Assembly (NCBI GenBank): GCA_030613225.1
Contig: JAUWMJ010000181.1
Coordinates: 1 to 6,626 of the forward strand
Source: Desulfobacterales bacterium
GTDB taxonomy: Bacteria; Desulfobacterota; Desulfobacteria; Desulfobacterales; JAUWMJ01
Direction: 5' to 3'
DNA: 6,626 bases
Under the pieces are notes generated by a model. The model had not been told where the DNA came from. It saw only the letters and a program-made list of their open reading frames with translations, and ran no database searches. How positions within the stretch are numbered: position 1 is the first letter of the stretch; each line of letters begins with the position of its first letter. Below, one piece after another: positions 1-6,626 of the stretch. The position numbers and the translations under genes were made by a program.

Positions 1-387
1 CTGGGGTTCTGAAATTAAATCCGGATATTTTTCAGGAAGAAGCATCAGTGCGTTTTGTCCCCTGGCAATCATCGAGGGCAACTCATGCAAAAACTGCCCG
101 ATCTGCCTTGCCAGCATTGGAAGCAAAGCGACTATTAAAAAAAGCAGGCAGGCTAAAAATAATAAAAATACAGATATCACAGAAGCTATGCGCGGTATTC
201 GGCAGCGCTGGAGCATAGCTACCATTCCTTCCAGCAGATATGCAATAACAATACTTGCAAATACAGGAATCAACATATTCCCGAACAGGAAAATAAATAC
301 GAATCCAACCAGGAGCAAAAAACCAAGAATAACGACCTGTGGATCAGAAAAGTATCGTTTTTGCCATTCTTTTAAAATAGGAATCAT
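1..387 (-). CDS. AI-2E family transporter, N-terminal part (runs off the left edge)
   Basis: Reading the minus strand from the ATG at 387 gives 129 uninterrupted codons to the window edge. The protein starts MIPILKEWQKRYFSDP, followed by hydrophobic helices at about residues 17-35, 39-52 and 67-90. The segment around residues 39-66 (IPVFASIVIAYLLEG, then a short basic loop with IPRIAS) is typical of the start of the AI-2E/PerM (UPF0118) family of inner-membrane proteins. Members are usually about 340-370 residues, so roughly a third is present. Family members have been linked to autoinducer-2 export or ion antiport, and the substrate cannot be told from sequence. An in-frame TAA two codons before the ATG rules out a longer start. 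The gene is divergent from murJ across a 426-nt gap. The family call rests on the N-terminal pattern only; another polytopic transporter is possible but less likely. Confidence 0.83.
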   Translation of the reverse strand, partial: MIPILKEWQKRYFSDPQVVILGFLLLVGFVFIFLFGNMLIPVFASIVIAYLLEGMVAMLQRCRIPRIASVISVFLLFLACLLFLIVALLPMLARQIGQFLHELPSMIARGQNALMLLPEKYPDLISEPQ

Positions 388-402
388 TTGTTATATCTAC
401 AG

Positions 403-407
403 TCCTC
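403..407 (-). promoter_or_regulatory. Possible Shine-Dalgarno GAGGA, unusually far from its start
   Basis: The minus strand reads GAGGA at 407-403, with 15 nt between it and the ATG at 387. That is longer than the usual 5-9 nt. No alternative in-frame start lies nearer, because an in-frame TAA separates the motif from the ATG and no start codon follows closely. It is the only purine-rich motif before this gene, so it may be a weak site or a chance match. Confidence 0.3.
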
Positions 408-435
408 GTAATTTATTACTGAATAATGATGCTTA

Positions 436-447
436 ACCTTTAAAGGT
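436..447. repeat. 12-bp perfect palindrome ACCTTTAAAGGT
   Basis: ACCTTTAAAGGT is identical to its reverse complement, and the symmetry stops exactly at 12 bp. It lies 48 bp upstream of the AI-2E start codon, a reasonable place for a dimeric regulator site. I recognise no specific regulator for it, and a palindrome of this length in AT-rich DNA can arise by chance. Confidence 0.35.
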
Positions 448-474
448 ATTGCAGTATAAATTGGACATTCAAGA

Positions 475-617
475 TACTGGTTGCTCGTTCCTCGTTGCTC
501 GTTCCTCGTTGTGGATAAAAGCAATAGCTTCGCTCCGTCACAAAAGCGGCGGTCAAGTCAATTATTTTTATAAAATTGATAGAATACCTTATTTTAACCA
601 GTAACGAGCAACCAGTA
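475..617. repeat. Intergenic element bounded by inverted heptamer-repeat arms
   Basis: A 15-bp sequence at 475-489 (TACTGGTTGCTCGTT) recurs as its exact reverse complement at 603-617, framing about 113 bp. Both arms are built from 7-bp units. The left arm, read on the minus strand from 510 to 476, is AACGAGG, AACGAGC, AACGAGG, AACGAGC, AACCAGT. The right arm, on the plus strand at 596-616, is AACCAGT, AACGAGC, AACCAGT. The core (511-595) encodes nothing recognisable. No clear target-site duplication flanks it. The layout suits a non-autonomous dispersed repeat or a MITE-like or REP-like element. Similar AACGAGGAACGAGC strings are, from memory, common as dispersed repeats in some Desulfobacterota genomes; this is not verified here. 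Confidence 0.6.
483..510. repeat. Perfect 14-bp tandem duplication (four 7-bp units)
   Basis: GCTCGTTCCTCGTT occurs at 483-496 and again immediately at 497-510. Each copy is two related heptamers (GCTCGTT, CCTCGTT) that differ in their first base. The divergent heptamer ACTGGTT precedes them at 476-482. The exact 14-bp periodicity suggests expansion by slippage or unequal recombination and makes copy-number variation between strains plausible. Confidence 0.85.
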
Positions 618-777
618 AAATACAGTGAACCTGAGTTACAATATTCCTTTATCATTTTTTACTAAGATAGAAAATCAATTTTAATAAAAATTATACACTT
701 TTTGTAAATAAACCACTTTCTAACTTGTGCTGTTTCTGGTAATACTGTTATTCTCAGGCGGTCAAGAGGTTAAGTTG

Positions 778-805
778 TTGAATAAATAAGATAATTGTGT
801 ATAGT
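778..805 (+). promoter_or_regulatory. Possible sigma-70-type promoter for murJ
   Basis: TTGAAT (778-783) and TATAGT (800-805) are separated by 16 nt and each resembles a -35 or -10 consensus. Transcription would begin only a few bases before the ATG at 814, giving an almost leaderless mRNA, which fits the lack of a Shine-Dalgarno there. The surrounding DNA is AT-rich, so a chance match is quite possible and a promoter further upstream cannot be excluded. Confidence 0.22.
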
Positions 806-813
806 AAATTAAT

Positions 814-2391
814 ATGTCTAAATCCTTATATAAAAAGGTTTCCATAGCTTCACTTATCATGATGTCGTCGGTTTTCTTAAGCCGGGTAATCGGCATTTTC
901 AGGGAAACGGTAATTGCACACATAGGCGGGGCCACTGGTGAAGTGGATGCCTATCTGGTCGCCTTTTTAATTCCGGATATGCTGAATCATATTGTTGCGA
1001 GCGGTTTTCTTTCCATAACCTTTATTCCGATTTTTTCTCATTATCTCGTAACTAACGAGGAAGAGAAGGGCTGGGAGGTTTTTTCCATAATTCTGACATG
1101 CTTTGGAAGTCTTTTATTACTGCTTATTATTATTGCTTTCATTTTTACACCTGAATTTATTTCAATCGTAGCCCCTGGGATAAATGACCCTGCCCTGCGA
1201 AGAAGTGCAATCAGAATGACACGGATTATTATGCCTGCCCAATTTTTCTTTTTTGCAGGTGGTCTGTTCATGGCCGTTCAGTTTGCCAAAGAAAGGTTTT
1301 TTCTACCTGCTCTTGCACCCCTTTTGTATAATATCGGCATAATTACAGGCGGCATACTCTTGGGCTCCCGGCTGGGCATAGAAGGTTTTTCCTGGGGAGT
1401 TCTTGCAGGTGCGTTTGTCGGAAATTTTGCAATACAGTACTTTGGAGCCCGAAAAGTCGGCATGAGATTCAGGCCGGCTTTTAATTTAAAACATCCTGAT
1501 CTTAAAAAATATTTCCTGTTAACCCTGCCGTTGATGATCGGCCTGACCATGATGTTTTCATCGGAATTCCTTTTTAAATTCTTTGGATCATTTATGCCGC
1601 GTGGAGACCTTGCGTGTTTGAATTTCAGTTTCAGGGTCATGATGATTCTTGCAGGTTTTTTCGGTCAGGCAATAGGAATGGCTATGTATCCATTTATGGC
1701 AAGACTGATTGCTGAGAATAAAATATCTGAATCGAACAGCCTGCTGAACAATATCCTGCGACTTATATCACTGGTGATCCCTTTTTCTGTTTTGATGATG
1801 GTACTCAGACATGAAATTATTCTTATCCTGTTTCAGCACGGAGAATTCGATGCTGCTGCCACGGAACTGACATCTCAGATTCTGATTTTCTTTCTGGTTG
1901 GTGTATTTGCTTTCTCAGCCCAGACTGTGGTTGTCAGGGGATATTATGCCATGGGCAATACACTTTTTCCTGCAGTTTTCATGACTGTCACTGTTTTGTT
2001 AAGTATCCCGGTTTATTTTTATGCAATGCATATCATGGGTGCCAGAGGAATAGCCCTGGCTGTTTCATTATCGGCCATTTTCCAGGTGATACTGTTATAT
2101 GGTTTATGGAATAAAAAGAGTGAAAATAAGGAAAGTCACACTGTCTATTTTTTCTATATTAAAATTATTGTTATCAGTATGGTCATCGGAGTATTACTTG
2201 AGTGGTTTAAATCAAAAGCGCTCTGCGGCATTGATTCCGGAACCTTTACAGGTAGCATGGCAGTTTTGACACTGACAGGCACAGTGTTTTTAGTCCTTTT
2301 TTTTCTGGGAGGTTACATTTTTAAAATAAAAGAAATTTCAGAAATAAAAAATCGCTTTGTTAATAAATTTAAGGATCTATTTGCTCGATAA
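814..2391 (+). CDS. murJ: MurJ/MviN-type lipid II flippase
   Basis: This 525-residue, very hydrophobic protein should span the inner membrane about 14 times and flip lipid-linked peptidoglycan precursor outward. Its length is close to E. coli MurJ (511). The N-terminus carries the family pattern FLSRVIGIFRE (residues 21-31), D45 in VDAYLVAF, and GFLSITFIPIFS (64-75). Later hallmarks are an arginine in TM8 (R274) and FQHGEFDAAATELT (340-353). By hand alignment R24, R30, D45 and R274 match E. coli R18, R24, D39 and R270. However, E. coli R52/R53 correspond to N58/H59, E57 to S63, D269 to F273 and E273 to M277, so part of the charged cavity is replaced. The start is bounded by an in-frame TAA three codons upstream; no good Shine-Dalgarno is visible. 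It stands alone, convergent with the AsmA-like gene. A MurJ-like exporter of another lipid-linked glycan is the main alternative. Confidence 0.92.
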   Translation: MSKSLYKKVSIASLIMMSSVFLSRVIGIFRETVIAHIGGATGEVDAYLVAFLIPDMLNHIVASGFLSITFIPIFSHYLVTNEEEKGWEVFSIILTCFGSLLLLLIIIAFIFTPEFISIVAPGINDPALRRSAIRMTRIIMPAQFFFFAGGLFMAVQFAKERFFLPALAPLLYNIGIITGGILLGSRLGIEGFSWGVLAGAFVGNFAIQYFGARKVGMRFRPAFNLKHPDLKKYFLLTLPLMIGLTMMFSSEFLFKFFGSFMPRGDLACLNFSFRVMMILAGFFGQAIGMAMYPFMARLIAENKISESNSLLNNILRLISLVIPFSVLMMVLRHEIILILFQHGEFDAAATELTSQILIFFLVGVFAFSAQTVVVRGYYAMGNTLFPAVFMTVTVLLSIPVYFYAMHIMGARGIALAVSLSAIFQVILLYGLWNKKSENKESHTVYFFYIKIIVISMVIGVLLEWFKSKALCGIDSGTFTGSMAVLTLTGTVFLVLFFLGGYIFKIKEISEIKNRFVNKFKDLFAR

Positions 2392-2405
2392 CAGATTCCG
2401 TATCT

Positions 2406-5400
2406 TTATCCTTCTTTATCAGAAAGCAAGGGCTGGATTATTGTAACGGGAAGCATAAAGGTTCTTTTTAAAAGCCCGAATATACCGGCTCCTACATCCG
2501 CAGGATGAAGTGGTACGACATCTGGATCTGCCGGATCTCCTATAACTTTAAACGGGATTGAGATGAGCTTGCCGCCGAATATCTCGTTTATAAGGGGAAT
2601 ATGTTTAATTATAAAATCGACTGTTTTAAACGGAGCTACGAGAACAACCATATCTATCTTCTCACGGACAGGATCAATATAACCTTTGCAGACTATGGTC
2701 ATTGAAGAACCATCAATGACAAAATCTTTAAAGGTAAATTTTCCGTTTTCTAATTTCCCCTCAGCTTTAATAGAGCTGTAGGCAAATCCTTCTTTTACCA
2801 CATCCGGAAGTTTTCCCCTGAAAATTTCGGTGATATTTAAAAGAGCGAATATTTTTGCCAGTATTCCATAACGATAAATACGCCCATCTTTGGCATAGAA
2901 TTTCAGATTGCCATTCAAGACTTTGCCGATCTCTTTACTGTCTGACATGGCAAAGAGCTTTCCTGAAAGATCAAAATTACCTGTTACAAGTCGATTTTTT
3001 TTCCAATGACACATAACCGTATTATCTAATTGCTGGTTTTCGGCAACAGGATAAAAATAAAGTTCTATATTCGTTGGAGATATTTTTATAGACCCTGGAA
3101 CTGAAATGCCGCACAGATTTGCTTTTGTAAAATCGATAAAGACTTTGTTATCTCTTACGAAGATATCAGCATGAACCGGGTTAAATGTTAAGTCCCCCCA
3201 TGTGAAATAATCTGATTTTATTCTGAAGACACCATCCACAGGCAAAGTCCAGGGTTTTTCATCGTTCCCGGTGTCCTTCTTTTTATTTACATACTCTATG
3301 ATTTGACCAACCCTGTCCCATCCGATCTCATCAGCTGAAAGTTCCGTATAGAGCTGGAGTCCTTCCTCCGAGAAAATAATACTCCCTTCAGAAGTAAAAC
3401 TGCTGTTTCCCCATGCCAGATTTGCAGATTCTATGATGAAATTGTTTTTGACAGTTCCCGGAATAGTGCTTTCTGTTACATCGAATTTTCCGTCGGCCAC
3501 GTATATCGGGTCTGGAGACAGGGGCGAATTTATTAAAATATTTTCAAGGTTGCCTTTCATATTGATATGCCAGTTCATTGGGCTAGACACCGGGCCGTCT
3601 AAATTAATATCGGAAAGTGTTATTATGCCCTGTATAATTTTGAAATCTTTAAAAATAGCGGCAGTATTTTTATAAGAGAGAAGCCATGGATAGATCTCTT
3701 CCATCTGCAATCTGGATAAGCGGGATTTAATTTTAAGATGAGGTTCATCTTTCCATGTGATGCCGCCGGAAAGCTGAGAAAATGAGGATTTTCCTATTAC
3801 AGTGTTTAATTTATCAAATGAAATTTGAGTTCCTTTATATGCAAAACGCCCGCCTTTAATTTGCAAAGGATATGGAATACGCTCGTAACGCGCACGCAGA
3901 TTAACTTTGGAAGCATATACACCAACTTCGACAGATTGTGTATTTCCGTCTAAAACCATTTTCCCCATAGCACTTCCACTAACTTTTTTTATTTGTGAAA
4001 GTTCTTTTAAAAATGGTTTGTTTTCTACCAGTCTTTTAAGGATTGGAGGGAGCTGGGCCAAATCAGCCTGAACTACTGTTTCCACGTAAAACGGGATGTT
4101 TTTTTCAAATCCCAATTCCAACATCCCCCTGGTCCCAAACGAATTTCCCAAACGCGCTTTAATATTTTCTCCCATCAGAATACCATTGGCAATGGTCACG
4201 CTGCCATCGACATCTTCCAGGTCAAGGAGTGCTGCAGGGACAAAAATATTTCCATCACGCAGCCTACCCCTAATGAAAATATTTTCCATTTTTCCCAGGT
4301 CCGCCGGGGATTTTCCAAAGGATTTAAACGTGATTTCAGGGATATTACCACCCTTTACTATGTCAAAGATGTCTTTTGTGATACCGCTATTTCCGGACAC
4401 GGCAAGGGCGACTTTACGCGTTGAGCCGACGTCTGCTTTTTTAACGTCTATATCGAGACTTGCCTGTTTCGTCATCCGGTTTAATAAAAATTGGCCGGAT
4501 GCATTTAGCTTCGGGTAATCAAGAACAAGATTGGAAAGAGAGACTTTTGTCTCTTCCTCATCCATATTCAATTCACAGATAAGGCTTTTCGCTTTTATGA
4601 CAAGCTTTTCGTTCTTTTTAAGAAAAGTCAGATGTGAGTCAAAACCTTGCAGCCTGGCATGCAGCACATTGCGCTTGTCTGATTTAAACCCAAGATTGAG
4701 ATTGATCACGGCATGACCCACTCGCAAAGAGGCGTCCGGGTAAAGATAATCAGTCAGTGCCTGTGGATGGAAATGTGTCAGATTAACCTGCCCGGTGCCG
4801 ATATTGTTATTCGGGTCAACCCATCCCTTAATGGATATCTTCCTGAACAGGTTCGATTTGCAGGTAAGGTTAATTTTAAATTTGCTTGAAGATAGAACCG
4901 CACGTGCACGAATATTTTTAAATGTAAAAGTAACATTATCTCCATCACTAAGATCAAGGCTGCCTTCCGTTATTTTTAAAACAGAGACAGTCCTTTTAAA
5001 CTGCAGGCGTTTAAGGAAAGAGGCAAGTGTTTCCCTGGCAGACAGCAGGGGAAAAGCAATTTTCTTCTTAGCCGTCTTTTTACTTCTTTCCGGCAGTTTT
5101 ATCTTAATGACGGGGTTTTTAACAGTGATTCCTGCGATTTGCATATCACCTGAAAACAGTGGAAAAACAGCAGGATAAACACTTATATGAGTCGAAGTTC
5201 CTTTTATACCTTCCGAAACAGACAGGCTTGCCTGGTGGATTACAACATGGGGTCGTGGAAAATATAACAGATCAATTTTAGTAAAATGTAATTTACCCCC
5301 TAACCGGTCGGAAAGATGTGCTACAATTTTTTCTTTCACCGGCTCCAGGTTGATAAGCACTGGTGAAACAAGAATGAAGATAAGCAGGACAACCAAAAGG

Positions 5401-5450
5401 ATTCCAATGCCTCTTGCTGTCAGGAGAAATATTTTTTTGGTTTTGTTCAT
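2406..5450 (-). CDS. AsmA/YhdP-like periplasmic protein
   Basis: The 1014-residue protein has a basic start (MNKTKKIFLL) and a single membrane helix at about residues 14-33. A long, mostly beta-strand periplasmic part follows. The AsmA N-terminal signature lies at about 43-81, with LSDRLGGKLHFTKIDLLYFP followed by R-P and a V-V-I-H strand. A lysine-rich patch occurs near 121-131. The region from about 845 to 1000 resembles the AsmA-like C-terminal (YhdP-type) domain: an ILAKIFALLNITEIF stretch, GKLENGKFTFKDFVIDGSS, then VDFIIKHIPLINEIFGG and FKVIGDPADPDV. It is longer than E. coli AsmA (617) and shorter than YhdP (1266). Family members are inner-membrane-anchored bridges implicated in phospholipid traffic to the outer membrane; that role here is inferred. 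It starts 31 nt after the DamX-like gene, probably in one transcript, with only a weak Shine-Dalgarno. No start codon lies in frame between the two genes. Confidence is high for the superfamily and lower for the subgroup. Confidence 0.85.
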   Translation of the reverse strand: MNKTKKIFLLTARGIGILLVVLLIFILVSPVLINLEPVKEKIVAHLSDRLGGKLHFTKIDLLYFPRPHVVIHQASLSVSEGIKGTSTHISVYPAVFPLFSGDMQIAGITVKNPVIKIKLPERSKKTAKKKIAFPLLSARETLASFLKRLQFKRTVSVLKITEGSLDLSDGDNVTFTFKNIRARAVLSSSKFKINLTCKSNLFRKISIKGWVDPNNNIGTGQVNLTHFHPQALTDYLYPDASLRVGHAVINLNLGFKSDKRNVLHARLQGFDSHLTFLKKNEKLVIKAKSLICELNMDEEETKVSLSNLVLDYPKLNASGQFLLNRMTKQASLDIDVKKADVGSTRKVALAVSGNSGITKDIFDIVKGGNIPEITFKSFGKSPADLGKMENIFIRGRLRDGNIFVPAALLDLEDVDGSVTIANGILMGENIKARLGNSFGTRGMLELGFEKNIPFYVETVVQADLAQLPPILKRLVENKPFLKELSQIKKVSGSAMGKMVLDGNTQSVEVGVYASKVNLRARYERIPYPLQIKGGRFAYKGTQISFDKLNTVIGKSSFSQLSGGITWKDEPHLKIKSRLSRLQMEEIYPWLLSYKNTAAIFKDFKIIQGIITLSDINLDGPVSSPMNWHINMKGNLENILINSPLSPDPIYVADGKFDVTESTIPGTVKNNFIIESANLAWGNSSFTSEGSIIFSEEGLQLYTELSADEIGWDRVGQIIEYVNKKKDTGNDEKPWTLPVDGVFRIKSDYFTWGDLTFNPVHADIFVRDNKVFIDFTKANLCGISVPGSIKISPTNIELYFYPVAENQQLDNTVMCHWKKNRLVTGNFDLSGKLFAMSDSKEIGKVLNGNLKFYAKDGRIYRYGILAKIFALLNITEIFRGKLPDVVKEGFAYSSIKAEGKLENGKFTFKDFVIDGSSMTIVCKGYIDPVREKIDMVVLVAPFKTVDFIIKHIPLINEIFGGKLISIPFKVIGDPADPDVVPLHPADVGAGIFGLLKRTFMLPVTIIQPLLSDKEG

Positions 5451-5481
5451 CGTAACTTTATTTAATCGCCTGAAGTCGTAC

Positions 5482-6626
5482 TCAAAGGCTTTTTATTATC
5501 TGTTGTATGGATGAAAAACTGCGGATCCAGGGTGAAAATTTGCGGAACTCCTGCGGCAATTTTTTCATGGCTGACGATGCTTCTCTTCTGGTAGGATATG
5601 CACCATAAAGCAAAGGGTACCAGTCTTTTTTGCGGTAGAGAGTTTTATAATATGCAACCTGATTAAACAACTTGTATTTCTTTACGAATTTATTAATAGA
5701 TTTTTCATTCTGCAGGCCGACAAGCTGTATTGTATAATATGACGGATTTTGGGCAAGGAGCCAGCTTTCACGATGGATTCCTTTAGCCTTTTTTGCTTTC
5801 TCTGAAACAGTTTTTTCTTGTTTTTTCTTTTTTCCAGCCTGGGCCTTTGGTTTACCAGCCTGGGCCTTTGCTTTAAAAGATACAGAAAGGTCGGTTTTGC
5901 TCAATTTATTCTCTGGTTTGTCAAGCGACTGCTTGGCTTTTTCAGAGCCATTTGAAGAAGCGACAGGAGCAGCAGAGACAGGGGGAACTGGCAGCTTTTT
6001 AGCAGTTTTTCTCATGTTGTTTGAAACCTGGGTTTCAGGGCCGGGTATATCTGCAGAGGGAATATTTGATTTTTCCTCTTTAAAGAATAAAAGAAATATA
6101 ACCAGGCTGAGCACTACAATAAAACCTGCGATTATGAGAAAAGATTTTTTAAAAATCCCGGGAAGTCGTATGGAGCGAGAAGTGGGCTTTTCCCCTGAAA
6201 GCCTGTTTAAAAGAAGCGTGTGCGCTTTTTGATTAATGCGACCGGGAAGACCGCCTGCAGCTTTGTGTATAGACTTTGTATCCGTGGATTTAAAAGGATT
6301 TTTACCGGTTAGTCCCGCAATCTTAAGTCTGTGGAAAAGGTAATCGTGCGTTTCCGTTTCGCTTAATGAGGACATATGCACCTTATTTACAACTGTTTCT
6401 CTGGTAAAAGGCGCAGAAAGGGCGGCCATAGTTGCATTGATATCTGGTTCGCTAAAGAGAATCAGACGCTTTAGTTTACGGCTACCGCCTGGAGCAAGAG
6501 CATCCTTTAAAAGATACTGCAATTCAATTCCAGTCAGTTCATGAGCATCGTCAAACATAACAATCGGAAGCTCATCATCGGGCAGTATAAAGGCCTGGTG
6601 CTCATTGAGGTTATCAAGAGACGGCG
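5482..6626 (-). CDS. DamX-like protein: ExeA-type AAA ATPase, membrane helix, SPOR domain (5' end outside window)
   Basis: The frame is open to the right edge, giving 380 residues without the true start. An ATG at 6558 is internal, because it falls inside the Walker B strand. Near residues 20-30 the sequence is PIVMFDDAHEL, a Walker B of the ExeA/DamX type. A sensor-like strand LKRLILFSEPDIN follows, then LSETETHDYLFHRLKIAGL and GGLPGRIN, the usual end of the AAA module; the Walker A lies outside the window. A membrane helix (SFLIIAGFIVVLSLVIFLLF) maps near 6087-6150. After it comes a Lys/Ala/Pro/Ser-rich linker with a 7-residue tandem duplication. The C-terminal ~85 residues form a SPOR domain (YYTIQLVGL ... 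WYPLLYGAYPTRREA ... SPWIRSFSSIQ), close in pattern to E. coli DamX, whose SPOR domain binds septal peptidoglycan. A role at division sites is inferred. It lies 31 nt upstream of the AsmA-like gene. Confidence 0.82.
   Translation of the reverse strand, partial: PSLDNLNEHQAFILPDDELPIVMFDDAHELTGIELQYLLKDALAPGGSRKLKRLILFSEPDINATMAALSAPFTRETVVNKVHMSSLSETETHDYLFHRLKIAGLTGKNPFKSTDTKSIHKAAGGLPGRINQKAHTLLLNRLSGEKPTSRSIRLPGIFKKSFLIIAGFIVVLSLVIFLLFFKEEKSNIPSADIPGPETQVSNNMRKTAKKLPVPPVSAAPVASSNGSEKAKQSLDKPENKLSKTDLSVSFKAKAQAGKPKAQAGKKKKQEKTVSEKAKKAKGIHRESWLLAQNPSYYTIQLVGLQNEKSINKFVKKYKLFNQVAYYKTLYRKKDWYPLLYGAYPTRREASSAMKKLPQEFRKFSPWIRSFSSIQQIIKSL
5834..5870 (-). repeat. 21-bp in-frame tandem duplication in the DamX-like linker
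   Basis: CCAGCCTGGGCCTTTG occurs at 5834-5849 and 5855-5870, a 21-bp period (seven codons) with near-identity between the repeat units. In the protein it gives KAQAGKP then KAQAGKK, followed by a lysine run. It is in frame and lies in the disordered linker between the membrane helix and the SPOR domain, where length changes are tolerated. Confidence 0.8.

Larger units (their letters stand above)
388..813. other. Divergent intergenic region, 426 nt, AT-rich, no credible gene
   Basis: This gap separates the divergent AI-2E and murJ starts and should hold both promoters. It contains a 12-bp palindrome (436-447), an inverted heptamer-repeat element (475-617) and, from about 618 to 813, plain AT-rich sequence. 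On the minus strand TATACT (458-453) resembles a -10 box for the AI-2E gene, but no matching -35 box sits at 16-18 nt. The only longer open frame, a 71-codon minus-strand one at 440-655, runs through the heptamer repeats and has low-complexity composition, so it is not called. I see no tRNA, riboswitch or GC-rich terminator hairpin here. Confidence 0.7.

Noticed and set aside
188..436. 82-codon plus-strand open frame
   Set aside because: It lies antisense to the AI-2E coding frame, which has convincing membrane-helix structure; the plus-strand product looks random.
558..580. Weak hairpin TCAATT...AATTGA in the core of the repeat element
   Set aside because: The stem is six A/T-rich pairs with no GC core or proper T-tract, so it is not a credible intrinsic terminator.
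440..655. 71-codon minus-strand open frame in the intergenic gap
   Set aside because: It passes straight through the heptamer array, which yields its T-S-N-E-E-R-A stretch, and has no recognisable domain; more likely a by-product of the repeat.
548..766. GGCGGTCAAG occurring at 548-557 and 757-766
   Set aside because: The match is only 10 bp with unrelated flanks; too short to call a repeat pair.
4096..4518. 140-codon plus-strand open frame inside the AsmA-like gene
   Set aside because: It is an antisense shadow of a long, coherent gene and its product resembles no family; the same applies to the other plus-strand frames at 3433-5178 and 5897-6232.
6556..6558. ATG as start of the DamX-like gene
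   Set aside because: The frame continues upstream to the window edge, and this methionine sits inside the Walker B strand, so it cannot be the true start.

Overview
The window reads as chromosomal DNA from a Gram-negative bacterium. Its proteins are envelope proteins: an AsmA-like periplasmic protein and a DamX-like SPOR protein both imply an outer membrane and a Gram-negative division apparatus. The moderately AT-rich coding sequence, the style of the MurJ protein and the AACGAGG/AACGAGC heptamer repeat in the intergenic gap recall Desulfobacterota (Desulfobacterales). That assignment is from memory of similar sequences and is not demonstrated here.

Layout. Positions 1-387 (minus) hold the first 129 codons of an AI-2E family membrane protein that runs off the left edge. 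Positions 388-813 are an AT-rich gap between divergent genes. It contains a 12-bp perfect palindrome and a roughly 140-bp element bounded by inverted arrays of a 7-bp repeat. Positions 814-2391 (plus) encode a complete MurJ/MviN-type lipid II flippase. It ends 14 bp from the stop of the convergent 2406-5450 gene (minus), a complete 1014-residue AsmA/YhdP-like protein. Upstream of that on the same strand, 31 nt away, is a DamX-like gene (5482 to the right edge, minus) whose 5' end lies outside the window. It combines an ExeA-type AAA ATPase module, one membrane helix, a basic low-complexity linker and a SPOR domain.

How the genes fit together. All four products act at the cell envelope. MurJ moves the peptidoglycan precursor outward. 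The SPOR protein is expected to bind denuded septal peptidoglycan. The AsmA-like protein belongs to a superfamily implicated in moving phospholipid between the membranes. The AI-2E protein is a polytopic inner-membrane transporter of uncertain substrate. The DamX-like and AsmA-like genes probably form one transcription unit; the others are divergent or convergent to it. I see no RNA gene, CRISPR array, phage module or toxin system. The most notable features are the heptamer-flanked intergenic element and the replaced cavity residues in MurJ. I found no convincing evidence of a wholly new system.
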